Of a stretch of 64,000 nt of DNA, positions 49,038 through 61,566 are shown one piece after another. Numbering within the stretch: the stretch's first letter is position 1; each line of letters starts with the position of its first letter. The notes below the pieces were generated by a model. It made no database searches. It was given only the letters and a program-made list of their open reading frames with translations, and had not been told where the DNA came from. Made by a program: the position numbers and the translations under genes. Source of the stretch: Scytalidium lignicola. Lineage: Eukaryota > Ascomycota > Leotiomycetes. The stretch is taken from the NCBI GenBank assembly GCA_002812745.2, contig NCSJ02000012.1:1-64000 (forward strand). Reading direction: 5' to 3'.

Positions 49038-51249
49038 ATGGGTAACAATCAGGGAAAGCCGGTGGTCTTCACGGACGGAGGTATGTGTGCTTAATTTACC
49101 AGTCTTCCATCATTGCTCCTTCCTCAGAGCATTACGGGCTAGTCAGGACCACTTGATCGCCACCCCTTTCGTACTGACCATTTCTTCTCTGTAGTGAACC
49201 TCAATCACTTCCGACTACTGCGCGTCGTAGGAAAAGGTGCTTTCGGCAAGGTCAGAATCGTGGAGAGGAAGGATACAGGATTGACTTTTGCGTTGAAGTA
49301 CATTCGCAAAGATGAGGGTGGGTAATCACCGTTTTGGCAGCATTTGCTTGCGTCCAAACATATGCAGCAGCAAAGCAAATAACACCAGATAAAACTGACA
49401 ACCAAGCAAAACAGTGGTTCGGTCAGAGAGCGTACGGAATATAGTGCGAGAACGGCGGATGCTGGAACAATTGAACCATCAATTCATTTGCAATCTGCGG
49501 TACAGTTTTCAGGACATTGAATACATGTAAGCAAACACCAACCCCAANTCACTCACACACACACATATATATGTATACTCGAATATCTCTGCGCGAGTGC
49601 AAAAGGAAATGCCATTTGCTGACGGGGGATGGTTTTTGCCAATTCAAGGTACCTTGTCGTGGACTTGATGAACGGTGGCGATCTCCGATTTCACATCTCG
49701 AGGAAGACTTTCACGGAAGAAGCCATTCGATTCTGGATTGCTGAGCTAGGTTGTGCGTTACGATATATACACAGTCAGGGCATCATACACCGTGATGTCA
49801 AGCCTGACAATGTATTACTGGATTCGGAGGGTCATATACATTTAGCGGATTTTGTCAGTAATCCATTTTGCTTTTCACTTTTTCTCGTTTTGACTGCTTC
49901 AACCAGAACTAACTACTCAAACTAGAATGTTGCATCTGATTTTACACCAGGCAAGCTTCTTACCAGCAAGTCGGGAACGCTCGCATACCTTGCTCCTGAA
50001 GTTTATAAAGGTAATGGTTATTCGTGTGGTGCAGATTGGTGGTCGTTAGGAGTACTTTTTTTATGAATGCATATATGGCAAGGTTGGTTTGTCAATCTCG
50101 TGGTACTCTCTCAACCTTGTTTTTCAACTGACTAATTCCCGCCCCAGAGGCCATTCGAAGGAAGCACGCAAACCGTGCTCGCTGGTCAAATCTCCAAGGC
50201 CAGCCCTGCCTTCCCCATCACAAGCCCGCCGGTCTCAATGCCGTGTCTACATGCTATTAGTTCGGCTCTCGAGGAGGATCCTAACAAGCGAATGGGTTCC
50301 GCAAGCTTCATTAGTTTCACAGATAATCCTTTTTTCAGGCCCTTAGATTTCGAGGCTTTAGAGAGGAAGGAGATTGAGCCAGTATTTGTCCCCTCGGCCG
50401 ACAAGACGAACTTCGATGCCACATACGATCTGGAGGAACTACTGTTGGAAGAGGCACCGTTGGAAGCAAGAGCACGTCGCCAGAAGCCGAGAGAAGCACT
50501 CAAAGAGGATGCTACAGATAAGGAGATCAGGGAAGACGAACTTTACAAGATGATTGAGCTGCAGTTCACAACTTTCGATTACACGAAAGCAGCGTATGTT
50601 GGAATATATGATAATTTCAGGCAAAACCTGTCATTTGCTAATAATAAGCTTTTCTAGACTTGCGAGATATGCCGGTATAGATATGGATGGACAACCGCAA
50701 CCAGCAGATTGGCCTGTACCACCAAGCGGTGTGCCACCGCCCCTACCTGACAGTTCAACGCCCAAGCCCATCAGTCCACGGTCTCCATCTGTGGGACGTC
50801 GTCGAAGTTCCACCAGGTCCCAGCCAAACTCACCTGACGGTTCTCCACCAGTACCAGTACCTCCTCTCCCCAACAATATCCAAAACGGTACTGCAACCTC
50901 ACCACAGCGGCTAGTACCAAACTTCAGCACACCTAACTCGGGTCCATCTGGCTACCATCAATCTTACTCTGGGCCACGTAACCCACGCGGACAAGGTGGT
51001 GGCTTTAGAAAAGAATCGCAAGGAGGTGGCATGCAAGTTGTACTAGGCGAGACCGGGTCATGGTCGGATCTGGCGAAGCAAGATGCCACACTCCCAGCTG
51101 ATGCGAAACTTGTGGAAGCGGCGGCGAAACCAACAGGAATGATGAGCTTCCTGAGCAGGAAGAAGGGTAGAGGACATAGTCCTAAGCCACAAGAACGAGG
51201 GATCCTCGGGAAGGAGGGGGCCAGAGTGATAATAAGTAGTGGTAAGTAA
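49038..51249 (+). CDS. AGC-type Ser/Thr kinase, STK32/YANK-like, with apparent 1-base insertion
   Basis: Seven exons: 49038-49080, 49195-49317, 49415-49526, 49649-49853, 49926-50082, 50148-50593 and 50658-51249, giving about 558 residues once one extra T is discounted. The N-terminus MGNNQGK is a good N-myristoylation signal. Kinase landmarks are VGKGAFGKV, the Lys in [31 protein letters not shown] (DFN instead of DFG, as in the YANK/STK32 group), [12 protein letters not shown] and DWWSLGVLF. The frame is lost at a seven-T run (50056-50062); six T give FYECIYGK and restore the frame. The C-terminal 190 residues are Pro/Ser-rich and disordered. Probably a membrane-associated kinase of unknown pathway. 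Confidence 0.9.
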
Positions 51250-53724
51250 AAAAAAAAAAAGNACCCTACTTTGGATGCGCGCATGTCATGTCAGGAGTTG
51301 GCAGCGTGAAACACATCCGCAATAATCACCACTCAAAATTTGGACGAGAATCCTTCTGGCGGTTTCTCTCATGTCCTATCTCTCCCCCTTTATTTCTTTA
51401 GCCTGCCCATTTACTTCGTCCTTTTCCCCTATTCATTCTTCCTCACCAAAATGGTTTCAACCTTCTGGTGTACCTTTGGGAAAATATATGGATTTCTGAC
51501 CACTTAGATGGCCGCGCAGGAGGTATGAACGGAAAAGGAGGCAAGGCCGAGTCCGGGAGATCTGCGGGATCCAGGGCGGCTCGGAGTCGGCGATGATTCT
51601 GTTTATTTTTGTTCTTTTGTGGCATGTGTGTGTTTCTTCTGTTTGCATCTATCAAATGGATTGGGCTTGTATGCGAGACGAGGAAAGACGAAATGGTTAT
51701 TCATTACCTGCATGAGGCATGGGATGGTCAGTATTGAGGAAGGAAGAAAGAATGGAAGGAAAGGATGGAAGACCGTCGATACCCTCATGCTCTCCTCTCT
51801 ATATATACATGTGTGCGCCTTAATATTTTAACGCTGCGTTTAAACCTGGTGGGAGTGGGAGGATGGCGCGACGCGGCAAGGGGGTTTCTCAAATGGGATT
51901 GAAAGATGATTTGATTGATATGGGAATTGGGAAACGATGCATTTGAGCGGGAGTTCTTTTTTTTTAAAGATATTTATATATATACCTGAGTTCTGTTGGT
52001 CATTTTGCTCTTTTTCTATTTGTTGATTGTTTTCGTTCCTGGCTGATTGGTTTGTTACATTTGCATATTCTCCCTTATTTGGTGGGAACGGGATAGGCTA
52101 AATAGGGGTAGGCGGAGAGGGAGGTTCGTTCTATCCATAACTTTCATCTTTGGTTTTGGGATCATGATTAGATAGGGAAAGATAGGGAAAGGAAAGGAAA
52201 GGAAAGGAGGAAATAATTACTTTATCTATTAGTCTATTGTTGTCTTTTTCTTTTCCTCCATGCTAGTGTTCTATGTGTGCGGATGTAGTTAGAGCTCCAT
52301 GTTTCCTTTGGTAGAGGAGAGGAAAGGAAGAGCCTCTGAAGGGTAATTTACAAAAGGAGTAAGAAGACAAAGAATGGACGGTTTCTAACAGGACGGCTGT
52401 GATTGTCCNTTTTTTTAATTTATAATTCTCTTAATTCGTTCTTGTTTTATACCTTTTCATTTTACTCATACCCTCTCTCGGAGATCTCATTCACTCATCT
52501 CTCTCTCTCCAATCCTTCTCCCCTACACTTTCTTCATTCTACTTAATCTCTATAAAGGAACATTATGTTAATGTAATAAATATACATACATATATGTATG
52601 TATCCTAATAGAAAACCTATTACGTTCGTACTCTTTCCTCGATTTATTTAACATTCAAGATACGGAGATTAGGTTTTTTCTATTCGATAGTTTTCGTTTC
52701 GAGGGTTGTAGTAACTCTCTCTCTCTCTCTCTCTCTCTTGGCGGGATGTTAACTATAGTAGTCATTCATTGAGATTACCAACCTAAAGAGAAGGCAAGAC
52801 TACGGGGAAAGTCCTGTTGAATGAGAGGTTAAGAAAGCTAATCTCTTTGAATTGAGGAGTTATGCTAGCTAGCTGACGGGAGTAGAATGCAATATAATAG
52901 CTATAAAAGACTATATCTGGCGCATCATAACAAATGAAGTACCTGAGCAAGGCAAGAAAATGGGGGTGGAGCTGATTTTCATGTTTACCCATGCACTAAT
53001 GTACTACAGCACATATAGCAATAACTTGATATAATCTTGGATCAAGAAAGCATCAGAAAGTGAACTCAAATCAACTTCTTCATTCTCTAGCAAGCAAAAC
53101 TAGATAAATAGCTCAATTCTACCATCTCCTCTGTATTTACTCAAGAGGAAGAGTAGATACTATCTCAAAAGGAGAGGGAAAATCCNAAAAAAACAGCATA
53201 ACCNAAAAAAGTGAAAGAGAACCAAATGGGCTTCAAAATAAAACCAGCGACGCCTCAAACTCAGCAAGTCAAGTTAAACCGTACATAATAATATATGATG
53301 AATACCGATGAAGCCCCCTTTCCTTAAGCCGCCGTCCAGGCAAGTCCAGCCGTGATGTACCATGATATTTTTGCCATTTTGTGGGAGGGTTAAAATCCTC
53401 GGCATATCATTATTTAAAAATCCCAAATGATGAAAATTCCACCCGTTTGCAATGAACTTATTTCATTTGTATGGGTATCGTCCCCCAAAACTAGCCATAG
53501 TATAATATTTTTTGAGCGCGTTGTGTTCGTGATCGTCCTATCATATCTTACTCGCCATGGACTCATAACCATGGCCGTAGCCTAATCTTATACGCGCATA
53601 TTTTCGCTGTTTGTGTACAGTGAGTGAGTGAGTGAGTGGATGGATAAGCGTGACGTTTCCGTATACATGCAAATTAGAACTCAAAAATGGAAAACTGTTT
53701 CGTTTTTCAATTGAGATGTATCTT
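51250..53724. other. Convergent 3' region of the kinase and YAP1
   Basis: 2.5 kb without a supported gene. It contains an AGGAAAGG repeat (52186-52208), a CT dinucleotide repeat (52715-52738) and a GTGA-type tetranucleotide repeat (53619-53638). Ns adjoin homopolymers at 51262, 52409, 53186 and 53204. Open frames here lack domain resemblance. It is long for a convergent gap, so a missed non-coding RNA is possible. Confidence 0.5.
52715..52738. repeat. CT dinucleotide microsatellite
   Basis: About twelve tandem CT units in the intergenic region between the kinase and YAP1. Confidence 0.9.
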
Positions 53725-56065
53725 TTATCCGTTCCTCACCATAGTCGCCATCGAGCTTGAATCTACCTTATGCCCGACGTAGGTCTCGAGAACCTCATGG
53801 AAATCCGACTCATTGACTACGGCACCTGTCTCGGAACACTTCGCCTTCTTCTGGAGATCTTTACATAGTCCGTCAAGGTCAAATTCGCCCTCTTTCAGCT
53901 TAGGGCAGGCTTGGAGGCGATCCCTAAAAGGGTTTTATATTAGCGTATGGCCATAGACCGGCATATATATATACATCAAGAGATGTACGACAAAAGGAGC
54001 ATACCATATTGTATTACACGTTAACATTTTAGTGACATCCTCACCAGGGACAACCTCTACGTCATCGTCTGCAGATTGTGCTTGATCAATCTGGCTGACC
54101 AGATCTTTCTTCGGACTAGCGACTGTAGTATACGGGCTAGTGAGATCTGATCCAGTATATGGAAACGCCTCGGTGAAGAAGCTGTCACCGAATCCACCAT
54201 TGGTGAGAATGTTATCCTGTGGCTCACGGTAATCGCCGTAGAGCTGAGGATCAAACTGGTTGCCGTTCTGAGCAGCAAAGAAATCGATGCCATGATAGTC
54301 GAACTTGGGAGTCGAGAGAAGAGGATCTGTAGGGTGGTTGTTGGCATTGGAACTGGTATTGACACTGGCGCCGGATGAGGCTTGTGTTAAGGAGGAGGAG
54401 ATAGTGCGCGGAATGGGGTTGTGGGGGTTGCCACAAGCCTCGTTGAGCTTCTGGCAGAAAGATATCTCACCTGGCGAACTTCCACTAAGACATTTCCCAT
54501 GTTCCTCGCCAATTGTGCCCAGAGTGTTCTCGGATGGTTTGTTATAACTTGGAGACTGTGAGGCCGGTTCAGGCGAGGTTCCACAGGAAGAGGTGGTTCC
54601 ATGGATGGAGTTGGATGAGGTTGAGGGAGAACTATGCGAGGTGCTTGGTTGCCCAGATCCAGATCCAGATCCAGATCCCGAGTCCAGGCTAGACCGCGAG
54701 GTGTACGAGTCCTTGCCGGCCAAGAAGTCGAAGGGAGATTGAGATTTGCTAACACTCTCAAGTAGAGCCGGACTAAAGAGACCAGAGAAAGTTGACATGT
54801 CTGTGACGTCGCGCTGGCTAATGGTTTGGTTGAAGCCCGCCGCAGGCGTGGCATTGTTGTCATTGTTTTTGTCGCTACTAGTGCCACCGTTGTTTTTGTT
54901 ATTAGTAAGGGAGGTGGAGGACGTAGGAGATTGTGTCACTACTTGACTACGTGAACTAGCTGAGTTTTGATCGTTGGATGTGGACTTTGATGACTTGGAT
55001 GCATTAGAGGAAGACAAAGCAGCGGATGCCTGAATGCTCTTGAAGCTTTGCGGTTGATTGAGCCGTCCAAATCGAGGAAACTCGAATTGGAAGTTAATGT
55101 CATTGACAGTTGACACGCCCGGGCCTCTGCCCGCCATAGAGTTTTGATAGCCTCCGCCGAGTGGACGTGATGCCGCAGAGGCTAGGGAGAGCCGCTTCTT
55201 GTACTCTCGCAATTCGAGCGACATTTTCTCGATTTGTGCACGCAGAATGCTGTTCTCATGATTGGCCGACTCGGAGGCTTTCTGGAGATCTTCAACCTTG
55301 GTCTCTAAGTCTTTCAAATGCTTCTCCTTTCGCTCGCGGAATGCTCGTTGGGCGGCACGGTTCTGAGCCTTGCGCTTCTATGGCGGAAGAAAATGTAAGG
55401 TCAGCAAGACATGATCCATTGCCTTTTGCAATTATCCAACGTCTGCACAAGAGGAAAATGAAGTGGGAGGGAAAGGAAGAAGAGAGAGAGGTTCTTACTG
55501 ATGTGGGCTCTGATGTCAATGGTTTCCGGCCAGGCTTCTTCGAAGCCTTCTCCTCGCCTTCACGACGTTTACCACCGCCCTCATCATCCTCATCGTCGGG
55601 ATGACCGCGCTTGTCATGAGTAGTCTCCTGATCGCCGTCGGAGGAAGTCCCAGGCAGATTGCCAATCATCTGGCCATGGGCGACAGGGTCATTGGGGAAG
55701 TCGAAATCAAGTCCATCAGCATCGAAATCATAATCGTAGTCGATGAATGGACTTTCGTCAAAGCTATTCATCGTGGCTGAGGCGGGAGTCGGCTCCAAAG
55801 GCGAATCAAGGGATGAGGGTGCCATGGAGAGGGTATCAATCGTCGATAGGTTAGATGCAGTAATATTGGTGATATTAGAATTGTCGTTATTGTTATAGTT
55901 ATTGTTGTTGGTTGTACTGCTATTGTTGTTATTGGAAGTTATAGAATTATAGACGGCGGGGACAGAAGTGTTGGAATAGAGTGCTGCGAGCAAGAGCTTC
56001 TCTTGGTCGGGTGAGAGTGTGAATCGAGGGTTAAGTGGAGTCCTCGAGATCGTTCTTGATTCCAT
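53725..56065 (-). CDS. YAP1: YAP1/AP-1-like bZIP oxidative-stress regulator
   Basis: Three exons on the minus strand: 55499-56065, 54005-55377 and 53725-53923, giving 712 residues. The N-terminal activation region has Asn-rich and Asp-rich parts and a basic stretch (KKPGRKPLTSEPTS). The bZIP follows immediately after intron 1: KRKAQNRAAQRAFRERKEKH and a leucine-zipper helix. The n-CRD (ISFCQKLNEACGNPHNP) and c-CRD (ACPKLKEGEF, LCKDLQKKAKCSETG) contain the cysteines that sense peroxide and control nuclear export, and the NES-like end is present. It activates antioxidant and efflux genes. A Ser-Gly repeat encoded by tandem GATCCA units lies near 54660-54680. The Met at 56065 was preferred; an upstream in-frame Met at 56128 remains possible. 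Confidence 0.95.
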
Positions 56066-59000
56066 ATGGAGGGAGATGTGTTGAAGGCTGGGGGAATTTG
56101 TGTTATCTGGCGGGGTCAGGACATACACTGGATAGTGGCAGTCGATGACCTGTCGTCTTCACCTTCTTGCACCGTTCACCTTCGCCTTCACCTTCCCTCG
56201 TCGAGCGTATTGATGACGATGGAGATAAACGAGCCCCTGCGACGTGGAAAAGTATGAAAGATAAAAGATAATAGGGGTCGTACGGTCGGAAGAAGAAATG
56301 ACGACGTTTCGATTGAGAAAGGTCGATGAAACTTTTTCGATACAGATGGATGGAGGTTTGAGTACGGTGGCGAACCACAGATACGATTGATCGGTCCACG
56401 CCGGAGGCTGGACAGTGGACAGTGGACACTGGACACTGGGCACTGGACACAGGGCCGGTGTCTGGGAAGTGGAAGAGAGAGAGAAGGGAGGATGAGTGGC
56501 AGGAGGACGAAAGACTAGAAGATGTGGAAGGAGCAATCAATCCGTTGTGTGTCTCGTCTTCTTCTCTGGGGACCGCTTGTAGGCCCGGGTTTTCAGGTAA
56601 TAGGCTAGTGGTGGTACGTAGTGCTGCCCTTTCGGTACGTTTTGATGCTGCTTTTGATGCTGCTTTTTTTGGTTGGTGCTGCCCTGAACGGTATGATTCT
56701 GCGCTTCTTTGGCAGGGACTTTGCGCCTGGAAGGGAGACTGTGGGCTGCACTGTGGCCCTGAATGGACAAGAGTCTCTTGACTTGCGGGACTGTATTGCT
56801 GCGGTCAGGTGCACGGAGATTGCCAAGGCTGTTGCTGTCTCCCTGCTAGGGCCAAGTTGAGATGCCCGAGTTTCTTTTTTAGTAGATCAGGAGAATTGAG
56901 GCGGTGGTGTGGAGCGTTGAGCAGTCAGTGCGTCGTCCAATTCAGGTGGTAAGCACGGTAAGTTGATGGCAGTGGTAGACAAGCGTGACAAGCCAGATCA
57001 CGATAATCACGGTAATGGGAATGCCGGGAGATGGAGATGGTACCGTAGTCTGTAGGTTGTGATGTACTCCGTACAGCAAGAATCAATGGAGAGCGTGTGG
57101 CGCTGGGGAGAGAGAGAAGGAGGGGAGAAGGAAGGGCAGCCACTGGCGGACGCTGTGACCGTAAACTTCCTAGGGTCCCCTCAGATTCCAAAGCCGTGGA
57201 AGATGGCGGGTAGGGCGGTCGAGATGGAGATAAAACGTAGAGAAGAAGCACAGAAGGCAGAGAGGCAGGCGTGGCAGGTGAGATGAAGATGAAGAGATCT
57301 CTTCAAAAGCAGCACCAGGCCGATGGTTGATAGCAAAAGACCAGAGTTCAGTCTCGTTGGATGATGGGGGTCAGCGAGAAGCGTGAGCGAGCGAGGGGGC
57401 GTTGATCCGATTGTCGATGCTGATAAATCCAAACGCTCGCCAGCCTAAGCGAGTCCGCTTGGAGAAGCTGGTGGAAGCTTTTTCATCCTAGTACGGAGTA
57501 ATTACTGGACATACTTATACTGTATACAGTAGTATTAAGGTGCATTAAGGTACGGCGGCATTTTCAGGTACATTAGTATACATATATATATATATAGATA
57601 TCTTTGGCACAGCAATGTTACAGTACTACAGTACTGCATGAGAAGATTGAGGTGCATGGAAATCAGACATCTCCAAGTCTTCTGTGAATGACTACTGCTG
57701 CTAATTACTCCTGCGCCGTCTATGAATAGAATCCCTTTTGTACACAGTACTTTCTCATGGTACTTCTCTCCTCAACAACTTGTGTACTGTATACCGTAAG
57801 CGTTATGTACTGTACTGTACTTTTGTGTACCTGCTGTCTTCTGCTGCACAAAGCCTTTTTCCCTCCTACTCTGCAGGGCATTCTCCAATCAGCTTGCGAG
57901 AATCGTATCCGGCCAGGTACCTCCCGTCCTCCGTCCTCGTTCTGGGTTTGGGGTGGCTGCAACATCACTTTACCGGTCCCACACCTCCCCTCTCTTGAAC
58001 CCCCAGAGTGACTCAGGGTCCGTCAGCCGGTGACGCAATGCTGGTCTAGAACAGCTTGTCAGGCGTGTTTGAGATACCAGTTGTGGTTTCGCCGGATCGG
58101 ATTTAACGTTCAGGCAACGTAAGGATGAAGTGTGGATGGTAAGTTAAGGTTATGCCGTCCTCGAAAGGCTGAGCAGTTGCCGCGTGTGTCAACTCCTGTC
58201 AATGTTTGGGTGTCGCCCATTCTCGACATCATCGTATGAAGTCATTCAATCGCCCGCAGCTTGGTCTGTGGCGTGAGAAGACAAAGATCAGGAGCTTCCC
58301 TCCCCCTGCTCCCCTCCCAGCAGAGAGCCGAACGAGGCCAATCCATGCTTCCAGGCTGCCAGGCCACCAACGCCCCAAAGCTCTCCACCAGATCACGATC
58401 GTCCGTCCCTGCACATGCCTCAGGCATTGTCTCGCGACCCCTCTGCCCCTACGGCCGGACATTATCCACTCCACTAATCCCGCACGCTAACCGAGAATAC
58501 CCGAGGCCAACGCCCAGATGTTGGTATGCCTTTAAATCTCAGATGCGCTTTTAATTGACCTGCGTTTTTGATTTATCTCTTACTGTAAATTTTGTTAAAG
58601 AGAAGCGTCGATACTCCCTATTGTCAAAGTCGGATGTCTATAGAGGTGCTATTCTTTACTCAGAGGGTGATCAAGACAAATGATACTATCCGGAAGTGAT
58701 TCAACCTCCAGCGGACCTTCCAGTGTAACTTATCACGAATTTCTCCGACTACGATATATCGTAGGAGTAGTTAAGTAAACTGTCCGAAATTCACAGGTTT
58801 TCCCATCGGGCCCAGCCCGGTGTTTTCTTGTTGGAGCCTTAATCAATGAATTCGATGAACGAGAACAATCTGGTTATACCAATTACTCAAAACCAAAGAA
58901 CAGCTAGTGTTGTTGATATCGGCGGCTACAGGAATGAAAACTGATCTACCATGTTTTCGACTTCAGCGTGTAGGGTTTAAACAAATAAATCTATATGATA

Positions 59001-59662
59001 AGTCGAGTTGTTTTACGAAGATATTTTCGAATGNAAAAATGTTTACTTTGTCAATCTAGTTCTATTCACGTCGTCGAGGTTATTGTCGCTTAAGGTCGAA
59101 TAGTAGATTGTTCACTTCGTCGTTGTATTGACATTGCCTCTTCCAAAGGTAGCTTTTCCCTTGTTGCTCATGAATCTCTATTTTATTGATGAAGCCATGA
59201 TTTTCGTTCCACTCAACTCGAAAATCTCTTTTCACTCCGATCGTATGTGCTCAGGGAGGTGAAATTCTTGATCCGTCCCGAGTAAACAGTTGTGGAGTTG
59301 TTGAGAATCATGTGGTTTAACTGCATCAGAGGCAACCAGGTAGAGTTAGAACCAAAAGTAGAAATAAATATCTAATAGTAACTTCGATGAGAAATTTGAA
59401 TGTAAGGTACAAGGCTTCCATATGTCATCTAGATCTAAAACCCCTTGTGCTAATCTGTTCGGGCCNTTTTTTGTATGTGCCATCATTCACCGCCTTCCTG
59501 GTGAGGCCTGTGCTATCATCATTGGACATGATCAACAACATGCAACGCTAGAGCATCACAGACCTCCTCACTCCACCATTTCTGCACGACCTCTCGAATC
59601 ATCACTACCACCATCAACATTGTTGCCCTTAAGCTGCATTTCCATATACCTCAACTACAGCT
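56066..59662. other. Long intergenic region: YAP1 leader/promoter and BSD-gene promoter
   Basis: 3.6 kb without a supported gene. The YAP1-proximal part (56.1-57.4 kb) is GC-rich with direct repeats, compatible with a long leader. The 57.5-57.8 kb part has GTAC-type palindromes (57519-57530, 57619-57636, 57806-57820). The 58.5-59.4 kb part is AT-rich and unstructured, with an N before an A-run at 59034. Confidence 0.55.
56410..56451. repeat. 7-bp minisatellite, six units
   Basis: Six tandem units of GGACAGT/GGACACT/GGGCACT upstream of YAP1, probably in its 5' leader. Confidence 0.85.
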
Positions 59663-61088
59663 ATGGATCTTGCGTACGACCATATCCAAGAGGAGGCGCT
59701 GGCGCAGGACAAATCCCCCGCTTCAGACGCCACAAACAAGGACGAGCATCCCGAAAGCTCTCTCAATGCTGATTTTCAAGAGGCCTACAAGGCCATCTCC
59801 TCCAGTCCATGGGGGGCAAAGCTAGGGGGCTTCTTTGGGAGTGTGGTTAAGCAGGTACCTCCTCCATATCTTGTCTCGAAGCTAGATATTGGAGCCCGGA
59901 CGGCTGAGAAGACTGAGCTATAAACAAGACAGAAGACGCGCTGTACTGACCGGTTCTTTGTGTACAGGGCGAGAGCGTCTACAAGGAAGCTCAACAAGAG
60001 TTCAGCGAGATCAGCGAGGAGGCCACCAAGGGCTTCACCGATCTCCGTTCCTCCATTATAAGCCGCACTAGATCCCTCTCCCTCGCTCAGAAGCCGGCGT
60101 CAAGTCCTAGCAACAAGGCTGGTGAAGGATCGGCCGATGCTACTACTAGCGAGAAGTCCACCGAGGAAGTCATCAAGGAATCAGAAGGTGTCCTTGCCCG
60201 GCTCCGTTCCGAAGCTGCAAAACGCTTGAAGGAAATCGAGAAGGCAGAAGACGCTGCCGACGAGGCTCTGCTGAAGTTCGGTACTAATATACGCAACTTC
60301 TTGCGCGATGCCGTACAGATTGCGCCACCATCCGAAACTCCAGGTCAGTCGGACGCCGTCTTGTTTGAGAGCAAGGACGCCTCGGGCAAGCGTGTGTTCC
60401 ACTCCACTAGGTTTGATGCCCAACTGCATGTTATCCATTCAAGTTTAGATTCCTTCACCAAGGATCCAGAGAGTCCTGAATTCGACAAATGGGTCAAGAC
60501 CTTCGATGTGGAGAAAAAGACGGACGATATCGCCCACGATCTGGATGAGTATGGGGAGTTGAGGACGACCATGGAGAAGCTCGTACCGGACAGGGTGAGC
60601 TACGCAGATTTCTGGAAACGCTATTACTTCCTTCGATACAGTGTTGAAACTGCAGAGGCCAGACGGAAGGATTTACTAAAAGGTATGAAACCATGTCCAT
60701 TCACTTCCCTTCCCATCTCTCCTATATATATGTATATATACTGACTGAACTTTGTTATCGTACAGCTGCTGCGGCTGAAGAAGACATAGCCTGGGACGAA
60801 GACTCGTCCTCCGAGGCCGAGGAGTCGAAACTTAAGACAGGTGACCTCCACCGAAGTCCTTCCGTGGGGTCCTCAAGAACTCTTCATCCTACCGTTGCCT
60901 CTGACCAACTGCTTAAACCCTCTGAATCGAGAAAATCTCATGACGAGAAGAGTCAGGCTGATAGCGATGCTAGCTATGACGTCGTCGGTGCTACGAGTGG
61001 AGCACCGAGTCGGGCGCCAGATAGTCCGAAGGAAAGTCGAGGGGCAGAAGACAGTGAGGAGGAGGAGGAGGAGGAGGACTGGGAGTAG
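59663..61088 (+). CDS. BSD-domain protein (BSDC1/Dos2-like)
   Basis: Three exons: 59663-59854, 59968-60682 and 60766-61088, giving 409 residues. The N-terminal region has SSPWGAKLGGFFGSVVKQGE, an amphipathic part as in BSDC1-type proteins, followed by a long Glu/Ala/Lys coiled coil (EEVIKESEGVLARLRSEAAK). The BSD domain ends with YADFWKRYYFLRYSVE, which holds the conserved Phe-Trp pair. The C-terminus is acidic and Ser-rich with a run of Glu near the end. BSD domains occur in TFIIH p62, synapse-associated proteins and fission-yeast Dos2. The exact role here is unknown; a membrane-trafficking or ubiquitin-linked role is possible. All splice sites are standard and phases agree. Confidence 0.9.
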
Positions 61089-61566
61089 ATGAGGAAGTCT
61101 GTCATGTGCTAGATAGTATGCGGTTATCTTTTAAGGGATCTTTGGCGTTTTGAAGGCGGTGATCCCTTCTTTTGTTATTTGACTCTTCCGTTAGGAACAA
61201 ACATCTTAGGCGTTTCCTGTGGGTATTGAATAGTCGTTATCCTATCATATCGACCCGCAGAAACAGATCTAATTACATGATAGATATATATCTGTGCTCA
61301 GGAAGAATACCTGATGATATCTCTTATCATGCAGGCGTAATGCCAATTCCTGGCTCCTCTTTCTATTTCTTTTGTGACCACTCCATGAGCACATTCACTC
61401 ATTTTCCCTCTCCATAAACTAGTTTTGGTGACTGTTACGCCCGGAACTCCTTTCCTCAGCCCCATATATGTCTGAAAGATGCATCACACCCACCTAGAAC
61501 AGACCTTCCTCACATAACAAAACACATAAAAAAGATCTCCAGTCTACCATCTACAGCATTAGCAGA
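61089..61566. other. Convergent 3' region of BSD gene and TSR2
   Basis: 478 bp, AT-rich, with no supported gene. Confidence 0.6.

Noticed and set aside
59250..59350. Short stretch resembling small-subunit rRNA (GAGGTGAAATTCTTG, then TGTGGTTTAA)
   Set aside because: Only about 15 bases match the universal motif, spacing to the second motif is wrong, and flanks show no rRNA similarity. Probably coincidence.
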